DNA of 64,000 nucleotides from JAPLDB01 sp038230515 (GTDB lineage Bacteria > Bacteroidota > Bacteroidia > AKYH767-A > 2013-40CM-41-45), in the NCBI GenBank assembly GCA_038230515.1, contig JBBRND010000016.1:33014-97013 (forward strand), given 5' to 3'. Each line of letters begins with the position of its first letter. Within the stretch, counting starts at the first letter, position 1. The notes below the pieces were generated by a model. That model was not told the origin of the DNA. It made no database searches and worked only from the letters and a program-made list of their open reading frames with translations. Positions 49,366 to 57,360 of this stretch are shown piece after piece. The position numbers and the translations under genes were made by a program.

Positions 49366-50838
49366 ATGCTACCCTGGAAAACCATTATTACGATTCAGAA
49401 ATCTTCTGAGCGCTCTGTGTACCTCCAACTTGCCGATGCAGTGATCACAGAAATAAAACACGGCATCCTGAAACCAGCTACTAAAATACCCGGCACGAGA
49501 GCCATGGCAGAGGCCTTGAATCTTAACCGCCAGACGGTGGTGAAAGCGTATGATGAATTGTATGCACAGGGATGGCTGGAATTAATTCCATCACAGGGAA
49601 CTTTTGTAAGTGAGCATTTGCCGGAAGTAAAGCCGAGAAAATTCAGCGCTGAAAAAGACGAACCCGTTCATCCTGATAAGACCGGTTACTCATTCAAAGT
49701 AAATTCTTCAGTTCATGCTCCCGCAAAACCAAACCGCCACATTAACGGATTTCATGACGGACCTGATGTGCGCCTCGTTCCTGCCGATCTGCTTGCCAGG
49801 GGATATAAGAGTGTTCTCAGCAGAAGGAGCGGGCGGCTCTTGCTTTCCTACATTGATGTGGAGGGCAGTCCAACCGTAAGAAAGGCGATTTCCAATTATC
49901 TGAATTCATCACGTGGATTGCAAACAGATGAAAGCAATATTTTAATGGCGCGCGGTACGCAGATGGCAATGTTTATGCTGGGGCATGTATTATTTTCAAA
50001 AGATGACCTGGTAATTACTGCGGAGATTGGATTCCGATATGCTGAATTAACGTTTATGCACGCTGGTGCAAAATTTGTTCGTGTGCCTGTAGATGATGAG
50101 GGCATTGATGTAGATGCAGTAGAGAAAGTATGCCGCAGAAAAAAAATAAGAGCGCTCTATGTTACATCGCACCATCATTACCCGACAACAGTAACACTTA
50201 GTGCATCGCGCAGAATGAAATTGCTGCAGCTTGCCGAAAAATACGGCTTCATTATTATTGAAGATGATTACGATTACGAGTTTCACTACGAGAGCAGTCC
50301 CATACTTCCACTTGCAAGTGCAGACCGAAACGGAATGGTTGTTTACATCGGTTCGTTCAGCAAAACAATCTCTCCCGGAATTCGAATGGGATATATTGCC
50401 GCGCCACCAAACCTCATCACTGAGCTGGCGAAACTCAGAATGTTAATAGATGTGCAGGGAGATGCCGTGATGGAACAGGTTATTGCAGAACTTTTAAACG
50501 AAGGTGAAATACGCAGACACATGAAAAAGGCATTGAAAGTCTATCGCGAGCGCAGAGATTTTATGTGCTCAATGCTTAAGGAAAAACTTGGTGACGTTAT
50601 TCACTTCGATATTCCGCAGGGAGGACTTTCCATCTGGGCACAATACGATAAACGCATTCCCGTTCTTGAACTCTCCGACCTGCTCCTGAAAAAAGAAGTT
50701 ATTCTCTCCAAAGGATTGCTTCACGATATATCAGCCCGCAAAAAATTAAACGCTACCCGGATGGGATTCGGATGGATGAACCTCCGCGAAGCCGAAAAAG
50801 CAGTTTTGATTTTGCAGGATACGATAAAGAAGATGTAG
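49366..50838 (+). CDS. MocR-type transcription regulator (GntR winged helix fused to an aminotransferase fold)
   Basis: 490 residues. Residues 10-80 are a GntR winged helix (SVYLQLADAVITEIKHGILK, GTRAMAEALNLNRQTVVKAY, LELIPSQGTFVSE). Residues 140-490 are a fold-type I aminotransferase domain with PLP Lys in GSFSKTISPGIRMGY, the Asp in IIEDDYDYEFHYE and SHHHYPTTV. MocR/PdxR proteins sense PLP or amino acid derivatives and regulate adjacent, often divergent, genes. The divergent gene here encodes a DUF2807 protein, an unusual partner. Confidence 0.92.
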   Translation: MLPWKTIITIQKSSERSVYLQLADAVITEIKHGILKPATKIPGTRAMAEALNLNRQTVVKAYDELYAQGWLELIPSQGTFVSEHLPEVKPRKFSAEKDEPVHPDKTGYSFKVNSSVHAPAKPNRHINGFHDGPDVRLVPADLLARGYKSVLSRRSGRLLLSYIDVEGSPTVRKAISNYLNSSRGLQTDESNILMARGTQMAMFMLGHVLFSKDDLVITAEIGFRYAELTFMHAGAKFVRVPVDDEGIDVDAVEKVCRRKKIRALYVTSHHHYPTTVTLSASRRMKLLQLAEKYGFIIIEDDYDYEFHYESSPILPLASADRNGMVVYIGSFSKTISPGIRMGYIAAPPNLITELAKLRMLIDVQGDAVMEQVIAELLNEGEIRRHMKKALKVYRERRDFMCSMLKEKLGDVIHFDIPQGGLSIWAQYDKRIPVLELSDLLLKKEVILSKGLLHDISARKKLNATRMGFGWMNLREAEKAVLILQDTIKKM

Positions 50839-50967
50839 GGACGGTAGGTTTTTGTGACTACCATTTTCCAAAAAATTGAAAAGATTCTGAAGAAGCTATA
50901 TTAAGGGCTTTGGAAATTATGTAAGATTTCTACAGGATTTTGAAAAATATGGTTTCCCACAAAGTTT

Positions 50968-50987
50968 CCCACGGTTGAAACCGTGGG
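50968..50987. repeat. Dispersed palindrome in a 231-bp gene-free stretch
   Basis: CCCACGGTT-GA-AACCGTGGG, perfect 9-bp arms, followed by CTATGCAACTC. This looks like a REP-type unit of the kind spread in Bacteroidota genomes. A second small palindrome CCCGAAAAATCGGG lies at about 51033-51046. Nothing else is seen in 50839-51069. Confidence 0.6.
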
Positions 50988-51069
50988 CTATGCAACTCCA
51001 GAAATTTGAATTTATACCGGCAAGTGTTTCCCCGAAAAATCGGGACATGGGCGAATTGCCTGGAGATGG

Positions 51070-51879
51070 GTTCAAAAAGCGCGAGAACCTTACAAGAAGA
51101 ATTTGATGCAGGGATGCGGAATTTTTGAAAATTTATGTGTTGCAATGAAAAAACAAACGAGAAATAATGAACGGGGACATAAAATCTTACAAAAATGGAT
51201 TTGAGAAATTTGAGTAGTGATGCGAAAATAAGGGGTCAAAATATGAGGGAATCAGAAATAAGGAGTTGGCAAGGAGGAAAAAGTATCTGGCAAGTCGTGA
51301 TAAGGAGTTGGCAAGGAAGAAAAAGTATCTGGCAAGGCGTAATAAGGAGTTGGCATGGAAGAAAAAGCATCTGGCAAGTCGTAATAAGGAGCTGGCATGG
51401 AAGAAAAAGTATCTGGCAAGTCGTAATAAGGAGCTGGCATGGAAGAAAAAGTATCTGGCATCTCGTGATAAGGAGTTGGCAAGGAAGAAAAAGTATCTGG
51501 CAAGTCGTGATAAGGAGCTGGCAAGGAAGAAAAAGTATCTGGCAAGTCGTGATAAGGAGTTGGCATGGAAGAAAAAGTATCTGGCATGTCGTGATAAGGA
51601 GTTGGCAAGGAAGAAAAAATATCTGGCATGTCGTGATAAGGAGTTGGCAAGGAAGAAAAAATATCTGGCAAGCCGCGATAAGGGGGTCTGTTCAACAAAC
51701 TGTGTCAGGTTAAAAATAAATACATTTGCTAGTTGAGTAAAACGTAAGATGGTGCGCGGGAAATTGGATGGCAGTGCAGGGGGCTCGGGAGGTGGGTGCT
51801 GATAATGAGCCAGAAAAGCAGGTCAGAATGTGGTAAGTTCTGACCAGGTATGCTGAAAGATGGCTTACCTAGGGCGGAA
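51070..51879 (+). repeat. Repeat module copy 1: conserved flank, 42-bp tandem array, conserved flank
   Basis: A 10-unit array (51258-51677, exactly 42 bp per unit) is bracketed by 190-bp flanks that recur, inverted and well over 80% identical by eye, around the array at 63155-63658. The right flank ends at the stop of the T9SS gene at 51880. Each unit is two 21-bp halves sharing the core TGGCAAG (12 of 21 bases alike). All units lack stops in three frames, giving false open frames (IRSWQGRKSIWQVV, KELARKKKYLASRD, and FSSLPTPYHDMPDT on the other strand). The left and right flank frames differ between copies, arguing against a protein. Confidence 0.9.
51821..51845. terminator. Hairpin downstream of the T9SS gene (module copy 1)
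   Basis: GGTCAGAA / TTCTGACC, 9-nt loop. The same hairpin is at 62947-62971 in copy 2, followed there by TGCTTTTC. It may end transcription of both cargo genes, or mark the element edge. Confidence 0.5.
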
Positions 51880-53418
51880 TTATTCTACTATCAACTTTTT
51901 AACTAATCTCTCTTTTTCTGTCTCAAGCAAAACGATATAGGTTCCGGCTGTAAAATTGTCGCAGCGAAGGTCTTTTGTATAATATTGAGAAGTAAGCGAA
52001 CCGCTCTCTGAAAAAACTTCTTTGCCGGTAATATCTACAATGTGCAAGCCATAATTTCTGCCTGATAAACCGGAAGCATTGATAAAAGCAGTTTGCCAAT
52101 CAGGATGATAAAAGACATTGAGTTGAGCAGTAGATTTTGATTCGATACTTTTAACTTGATTTGGATAACCTAGCGTATCGCAAAGTGAGCCGCCAAGTGC
52201 AGGCAGATTGTAGTCAGGGTTGTTGGGCAAGTCATAATATGTTCGCTTACCTCCGAGATAAAAACTGAATGGCTGAAAATCACATGTTGTTCCAAGTGCA
52301 TTCGGATTATTGATTACGCTCAGGTTCATGTTATACATGTTGTAAGCTATTGATGAATCGGAGTAAGGATAATTAAAATTCATTCCGTCATGCCATGCAA
52401 AACTCCAATAAATTTTATTGTCGGGCGCAAGGCGTAAAAACCCCCCTTCATTCACCGGATAATTAATAGCTGCTATAATTTGTTCCGATGACGTAATGTT
52501 TGCAGCCGTCAAATCATATTGGAAGATTCGCGAAATTGTAGACTGCGAGGAGGTATATAATACAGAATCGTTAGGCGAAAACTCTGCTCCCACTGTCCAT
52601 GGGTAAGGAGGAGTTGAGATAGCGGGCTTTATGCTCAATGGGTTGCTGATGATTCCAGTGCAACGATCAAAATCATAAAGCTCAAGCAAGCCGGAAGGGT
52701 CAGCATATACGATCTTATCGCCACGATGCGAAAACCTTAAAGAACCAAGTACAGAATTTCCGGGGTCTCCTACAGTTTGAATGAAGGGACCTTGAATCCC
52801 TGCCGGACTAACGCTGAACAAATAGAATTCATTTGTTGGAGTACCTCCTATTTCTAAATAGCAAGGTCTTCCGACTATCCACCAATCTCTGCCATTGCCC
52901 TGTTTCATAGCTGAAATCCCATAGAACATATTAGTGTCATTAAGTTGTATGTTTTTTTGCATAATTGCTCCTCTACCGGTGTCCTGATTCATGTCAATAA
53001 CGTTGTAGTATAATCCCGGGTATGTATATGAAGAAAGGTTAAAAAGATAAAACTTTGAGGAGTCAGTTGGGAATGGGGTAATTAGTAGTTGCTCGTATCC
53101 TATATCCCCAATCAGTGAATCTCCGTTTGCCATAGTCACATGGTTTTTATTTTCAACTTTTTGGGCGCAATAGCATGGAGCGGTGTTCCACCATAAATTC
53201 CAATCACTATGAGCATAAAACAACAGATGATCTGCACTATCAGCAATGGAACAACAACTCCCACGGCTATCACCTGAAGTGGGAAAGGTCACCGGGTTAT
53301 TCGGATTTGAAAAATCAATCCCTGCACTATCCCCAAAACACCAAACGCGATTGCTGAATTGTGCAGAAAGCACCAACGGCAAAAACAAAACGCAGAGAAG
53401 AAAAAGTTTTTTTATCAA
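51880..53418 (-). CDS. T9SS-secreted protein of the IWCFGDSAGIDF family, paralogue C
   Basis: 512 residues from TTG 53418. The promoter and leader upstream match those of the gene at 60795, where the same place reads TTGATG; here ATG has become ATA, so TTG (or ATA) must start the protein. Signal peptide KKLFLLCVLFLPLVLSAQ, then FSNRVWCFGDSAGIDFSN and the propeller-like body shared with the genes at 29567 and 31046 (GISAMKQGNGRDWWIVGRPC, LRLAPDNKIYWSFAW, NLSVINNPNALGTTCDFQPF). Type A sorting domain at the end (FTAGTYIVLLETEKERLVKK). Confidence 0.82.
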   Translation of the reverse strand: MIKKLFLLCVLFLPLVLSAQFSNRVWCFGDSAGIDFSNPNNPVTFPTSGDSRGSCCSIADSADHLLFYAHSDWNLWWNTAPCYCAQKVENKNHVTMANGDSLIGDIGYEQLLITPFPTDSSKFYLFNLSSYTYPGLYYNVIDMNQDTGRGAIMQKNIQLNDTNMFYGISAMKQGNGRDWWIVGRPCYLEIGGTPTNEFYLFSVSPAGIQGPFIQTVGDPGNSVLGSLRFSHRGDKIVYADPSGLLELYDFDRCTGIISNPLSIKPAISTPPYPWTVGAEFSPNDSVLYTSSQSTISRIFQYDLTAANITSSEQIIAAINYPVNEGGFLRLAPDNKIYWSFAWHDGMNFNYPYSDSSIAYNMYNMNLSVINNPNALGTTCDFQPFSFYLGGKRTYYDLPNNPDYNLPALGGSLCDTLGYPNQVKSIESKSTAQLNVFYHPDWQTAFINASGLSGRNYGLHIVDITGKEVFSESGSLTSQYYTKDLRCDNFTAGTYIVLLETEKERLVKKLIVE

Positions 53419-53438
53419 GCGATGATTATTTGATTCAT

Positions 53439-53472
53439 CAAAGCTAGGGAAAAAAGAGAACAGTATTTGCAA
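53439..53472 (-). promoter_or_regulatory. Promoter conserved with the one at 60738
   Basis: Minus strand TTG (53472-53470), 23 nt, TAGCTTTG (53446-53439). The 40 nt from the -7 box into the coding region differ at a single base from the 60764-60803 sequence. Confidence 0.8.
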
Positions 53473-53497
53473 CAGTGATTGTGTGCGAGTGCGTCAA

Positions 53498-54610
53498 TTA
53501 CTCGTGGTAATTAAAAATCTTATGTCCGCCTTCTTTCAGGTATTTATCTTTACGGAACAAATTCAAATCGGATTGCATCATTTCTTTAACGAGCATGTTG
53601 AGATCGTACTTCGGTTTCCAGTTTAGTTTTGTATGTGCCTTGGTAGGGTCGCCCATCAGGAGATCAACTTCCGTGGGGCGGAAGTAATGCGGGTCAATGC
53701 TCATCACCAGTTTTCCTTTTTCCAACTGAAACTCTTTGTTGCTGCATGCTTTTACGAATGCTTTTTCATCCACGCCTTTTCCTTTAAACTCGAGTTCGAT
53801 ACCGACTTCTGCAAAAGACAATTTTAAAAACTCGCGCACGGGAGTGGTTACCCCGGTTGCTATTACAAAATCTTCAGGAGTAGTTTGCTGAAGCATGAGG
53901 TACATTGCTTCCACGTAATCTTTGGCATGTCCCCAATCGCGTTTGGAATCAATGTTGCCAAGAAATACCTGCTGCTGCAAGCCAAGAGCAATGCGGGAAA
54001 CAGCGCGCGTAATCTTGCGCGACACGAACGTTTCTCCGCGCATGGGCGATTCGTGGTTGAATAAAATTCCGTTCACGGCAAACATGTTGTATGCTTCGCG
54101 GTAATTCACGGTAATCCAATAAGCATAAAGTTTTGCGACACCATAAGGCGAGCGCGGATAGAACGGGGTTTTTTCTGACTGCGGAACTTGCTGCACTAAT
54201 CCGTACAACTCGCTTGTTGATGCCTGATAGACTTTTGATTTCTGAGTCATGCCGAGCAAACGCACAGCTTCGAGAATTCTCAGCGTACCGATGCCGTCAG
54301 CATTGGCGGTGTATTCAGGGGTTTCAAAACTAACTTTCACATGACTCATGGCACCGAGGTTGTAAATTTCATCGGGCTGTGTTTCCTGAATGATGCGGAT
54401 GATGTTGGTAGAGTCTGTGAGGTCTCCATAGTGCATCTCGAACCGGATGTTGTTTTCGTGCAAATCCTGGTAAAGATGCTCCACACGCTCTGTATTGAAG
54501 AGCGAACTTCTGCGCTTGATGCCGTGAACTCTGTAACCTTTATTCAAAAGAAATTCTGCCAGATACGCTCCGTCCTGCCCGGTAATACCTGTAATTAGTG
54601 CTACTTTCAT
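53498..54610 (-). CDS. gmd: GDP-mannose 4,6-dehydratase
   Basis: 370 residues. Short-chain dehydrogenase fold with ALITGITGQDGAYLAEFLL (NADP loop), GIKRRSSLFNTERVEHLYQD, the catalytic STSELYG and YPRSPYGVAKLYAYW (Tyr and Lys), and FNHESPMRGETFVSRKIT (sugar-nucleotide site). It converts GDP-mannose to GDP-4-keto-6-deoxymannose, precursor of GDP-fucose, -rhamnose or -perosamine. No other sugar-nucleotide genes are next to it, so it may serve a distant locus. Confidence 0.97.
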   Translation of the reverse strand: MKVALITGITGQDGAYLAEFLLNKGYRVHGIKRRSSLFNTERVEHLYQDLHENNIRFEMHYGDLTDSTNIIRIIQETQPDEIYNLGAMSHVKVSFETPEYTANADGIGTLRILEAVRLLGMTQKSKVYQASTSELYGLVQQVPQSEKTPFYPRSPYGVAKLYAYWITVNYREAYNMFAVNGILFNHESPMRGETFVSRKITRAVSRIALGLQQQVFLGNIDSKRDWGHAKDYVEAMYLMLQQTTPEDFVIATGVTTPVREFLKLSFAEVGIELEFKGKGVDEKAFVKACSNKEFQLEKGKLVMSIDPHYFRPTEVDLLMGDPTKAHTKLNWKPKYDLNMLVKEMMQSDLNLFRKDKYLKEGGHKIFNYHE

Positions 54611-54735
54611 AATGATGATTTACGTGCTGAAATAGTTTTCAAAAGTACAAAGAATAAAGTGCAGAGGAGGAGAATAGTTTGTCAATATCAACATTGTGTG
54701 TTCGGAAAGCAACTTATCAGTTTGAAAAAAATCAT

Positions 54736-54813
54736 CATCAACGAATACGAATGGGATCGAATCTACGAATGAAAACAGATTTGTAAATTCGTTTTGATTC
54801 GTATTCGTTGATG
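54736..54813. mobile_element. 78-bp gene-less inverted-repeat element (MITE-like)
   Basis: Perfect 17-bp inverted ends CATCAACGAATACGAAT (54736-54752) and its complement (54797-54813), 44 nt apart. The interior matches the two ends of the GxxExxY element at 56763-57356 joined without the gene. The rest of 54611-54904 shows nothing. Confidence 0.6.
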
Positions 54814-54904
54814 AACAGGATAAAACCAACTGAGACACTACCGTTCAGATAATATTGACGATGGGTGAAAGTTTTTTAGTTTATTCGCGAAACTATTTTT
54901 AAGA

Positions 54905-55489
54905 ATGAAACTGGTATTCGCCACCAACAACAAACACAAACTCGAAGAAGTAAAAAAGATTTTACCCGCTTCCTTTGAACTGCTCACGCTTGATGACATT
55001 GGTTGTGATGAGGACTTGCCCGAAACCGGAAATACGTTTGCAAAAAATGCGGAGGAGAAAGCGCAATACGTTTACCGCAAATACGGCTACGATTGTTTTG
55101 CTGATGATTCTGGCCTGGAAGTGGAAGCACTTGGCGGAAGACCGGGCGTTTACTCTGCGCGCTTTTCAGGAGCGCACGGCAACTCTTCAGAAAACATTAA
55201 AAAGGTTTTAATAGAATTATCCGGAGAGGAAAACCGCAGAGCAAAATTCCGCACGGTGATTGCGCTCATTAGAAAAGATGAAACACTTTTTTTTGAAGGA
55301 GAAATAAAAGGTGAAATAACATTGACGGAAAGAGGAGCAAATGGCTTCGGTTACGATCCTGTTTTTGTGCCGGATGGTTTTCATATCACCTTTGCTGAAA
55401 TGAATGCTGCTTTGAAAAATAAAATAAGTCACCGCGCAATTGCAGTGCAGAAACTTGCAGAGTATCTTACTAAGATTAGCCCCGAATGA
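54905..55489 (+). CDS. rdgB: Non-canonical purine NTP pyrophosphatase (RdgB/HAM1)
   Basis: 194 residues. LVFATNNKHKLEEVKKIL at the N-terminus, FADDSGLEVEALGGRPGVYS (acidic active site), SARFSGAHG, GFGYDPVFVPDG and KNKISHRAIAVQKL near the end. It hydrolyses ITP, dITP and XTP to monophosphates and pyrophosphate, keeping deaminated purines out of DNA and RNA. Monocistronic here, tRNA-Ala follows. Confidence 0.95.
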   Translation: MKLVFATNNKHKLEEVKKILPASFELLTLDDIGCDEDLPETGNTFAKNAEEKAQYVYRKYGYDCFADDSGLEVEALGGRPGVYSARFSGAHGNSSENIKKVLIELSGEENRRAKFRTVIALIRKDETLFFEGEIKGEITLTERGANGFGYDPVFVPDGFHITFAEMNAALKNKISHRAIAVQKLAEYLTKISPE

Positions 55490-55543
55490 TTCTTTGCTTC
55501 GTTCGTCATACTTTGTTTTCTTTGCAGCCCCTTAAATTTCTTT

Positions 55544-55617
55544 GGGGCATTAGCTCAGCTGGCTAGAGCGTTTGCATGGCATGCAAAAGGTCATCGGTTC
55601 GACTCCGATATGCTCCA
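55544..55617 (+). tRNA. tRNA-Ala (anticodon GGC)
   Basis: Acceptor GGGGCAT / ATGCTCC (one G-T), D-arm AGCTCAGCTGGCTAGAGC, anticodon stem TTTGC/GCAAA with loop ATGGCAT (anticodon GGC), T-arm TCGGTTCGACTCCGA, discriminator A. CCA not encoded. Confidence 0.95.
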
Positions 55618-55654
55618 CAAAAAATTACCAAATAAAAATTGTTTAGGAATAATT

Positions 55655-56755
55655 TTACACGTTAAACCTGAAGTGCATTACATCGCCATCGCCAACGATG
55701 TATTCTTTTCCTTCAATATTTAATTTGCCCGCATCGCGGCAGGCGCTTTCGGAACCGAGTGTGATGAAGTCGTTGTACTTAATCACTTCAGCTTTGATAA
55801 AACCTTTTTCAAAGTCCGTATGAATTACACTTGCTGCCTGTGGTGCTGTCATGCCCTGATGAATCGTCCACGCACGAACTTCCTTTTCACCTGCTGTGAA
55901 ATAAGTAGAAAGATTTAAAAGGCGATATGCTGCTTTGATTAATTTGCTTACACCAGATTCTGTCAAACCAAGATCGCTCAAAAACATTTCACGTTCTTCA
56001 AAAGTATCGAGTTGAGTGATCTCTGCCTCAATGGCCGCAGCAATCACAAGCACTTCTGCTTTCTCTGCACTCACGGATGCTTTCAATTGATCAACATAGT
56101 TGTTTCCTGACACGACACTTTTCTCATCTACATTGCAAACGTACAGAACAGGTTTTGCAGTGAGAAGAAAAAGATCTTCAATAAATTTGCTGTCATCAGC
56201 AGTTACAGGCGCTGATCGTCCGGGCTTTCCTGATTCAAGATGTGCTTTGTAAATGGTCAACACTTCGATGGCTTTCTTCGCATCTTTATCTGTTCCTGCT
56301 TTTGCATTCTTTTCTGACTTCGAAATTTTTTTTACGACTGCATCAAGGTCTTTCAGTTGCAGTTCCGTGTCAATAGTTTCTTTGTCACGAACGGGATTTA
56401 TGTTTCCATCTACATGCACCACATTCGGATCGTCAAAGCAACGGATAACATGAATGATTGCATCGCACTCTCTGATGTTACTGAGAAACTGATTTCCCAA
56501 TCCTTCGCCTTTGCTTGCGCCTTTCACCAATCCTGCAATGTCAACGATCTCGATAACAGTTGGCACAACGCGCTGCGGCTTCACCAATGTTTCCAATTTA
56601 TTGAGGCGTTCATCTGGAACTGTAATCACTCCCACGTTCGGTTCAATTGTGCAAAAAGGAAAATTAGCTGCCTGTGCTTTTGCATTACTCAAACAGTTGA
56701 AGAGTGTTGATTTGCCGACATTAGGTAAGCCGACTATACCACATTTTAATCCCAT
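55655..56755 (-). CDS. ychF: Ribosome-associated GTPase/ATPase YchF (OLA1)
   Basis: 366 residues. Walker A GLPNVGKSTLFNCL, switch region DIAGLVKGASKGEGLGNQFL, and the OLA1-type guanine-motif change (YVCNVDEK in place of NKxD). The coiled-coil insertion is at 125-200 and the C-terminal TGS domain holds VRAWTIHQGMTAPQAASVIH. YchF binds ribosomes and hydrolyses ATP rather than GTP; it is linked to oxidative stress. It stands next to the GxxExxY element. Confidence 0.96.
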   Translation of the reverse strand: MGLKCGIVGLPNVGKSTLFNCLSNAKAQAANFPFCTIEPNVGVITVPDERLNKLETLVKPQRVVPTVIEIVDIAGLVKGASKGEGLGNQFLSNIRECDAIIHVIRCFDDPNVVHVDGNINPVRDKETIDTELQLKDLDAVVKKISKSEKNAKAGTDKDAKKAIEVLTIYKAHLESGKPGRSAPVTADDSKFIEDLFLLTAKPVLYVCNVDEKSVVSGNNYVDQLKASVSAEKAEVLVIAAAIEAEITQLDTFEEREMFLSDLGLTESGVSKLIKAAYRLLNLSTYFTAGEKEVRAWTIHQGMTAPQAASVIHTDFEKGFIKAEVIKYNDFITLGSESACRDAGKLNIEGKEYIVGDGDVMHFRFNV

Positions 56756-56762
56756 AATGTTA

Positions 56763-57356
56763 CATCAACGAATACGAATCAAAGCGAATTTACGAATTAG
56801 AAACATCAATGTGTTCGCTTTAAAAGTATTGCTGTAATTTAATTATTTATTATCCTCATTTATATTAACTATTCTTTTGTAAACAACACTGTCTTTGGTG
56901 AAGTTGATAAGAATCGCCAATTTTAGTTTCGATGTTCTGAGATATTCCAAAACCTGATCAACATGCTGTTTGGAAAAACGATTGTCATTTTTCAATTCAA
57001 TGATTACCTTTTCATCAATAAGAAAATCGAAAAACATTTTCCCGATTATTTTATCCTTAAACTTTAGAGGAAAATACAGTTGCCCTTTAAAAGGAATATT
57101 TTTACTTTTAAGAGATTCACAATATGCCCGCTGATAATATTTTTCGTGATGACCGAAACCAAGTTCATTGAAAACATCATACGCGCACCCGATGAGTTGA
57201 TAACTCAATTCAGGATAAAGCAAATCAGGTCTCTTTACTGTCGCTGGCATTCGTCAGACAATTCTTGGATCTTGAAATTCGTATATTCGTCTTGATTTGT
57301 ATTCGTTGATGGCGCAACCTTCATTCGTAAATTCGTACCTATTCGTATTCGTTGAT
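56763..57356. mobile_element. GxxExxY gene enclosed by 17-bp inverted repeats
   Basis: The left end CATCAACGAATACGAAT (56763-56779) is repeated inverted at 57295-57311 (one mismatch) and again at 57341-57356 (16 of 17), with further AATTCGTAAATTCG-type sequence between. The GxxExxY gene lies inside. The ends match the gene-less 78-bp element at 54736-54813. No transposase is present, so it would be non-autonomous. Confidence 0.6.
56843..57250 (-). CDS. GxxExxY protein (PD-(D/E)XK nuclease-like)
   Basis: 135 residues. YPELSYQLIGCAYDVFNELG with GFGHHEKYYQRAYCESLKSK is the GxxExxY signature (GHHEKYY), and FFDFLIDEKVIIELKND contains the D...E-x-K catalytic triad of the PD-(D/E)XK fold. LEYLRTSKLKLAILINFTK closes the domain. 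These proteins are small and of unknown function, often found as single genes within repeats. Here the gene is enclosed by inverted repeats, suggesting transmission as a cassette. Confidence 0.88.
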   Translation of the reverse strand: MPATVKRPDLLYPELSYQLIGCAYDVFNELGFGHHEKYYQRAYCESLKSKNIPFKGQLYFPLKFKDKIIGKMFFDFLIDEKVIIELKNDNRFSKQHVDQVLEYLRTSKLKLAILINFTKDSVVYKRIVNINEDNK

Positions 57357-57360
57357 TATC

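Noticed and set aside
51195..51736. Plus-strand open frames of 156-172 codons (and a minus-strand one) across the 51 kb array as genes
   Set aside because: The array has no stops in several frames at once. The flanks outside the frames are as conserved between copies as those inside, and the right flank is joined in a different frame in the two copies. No promoter or start context.
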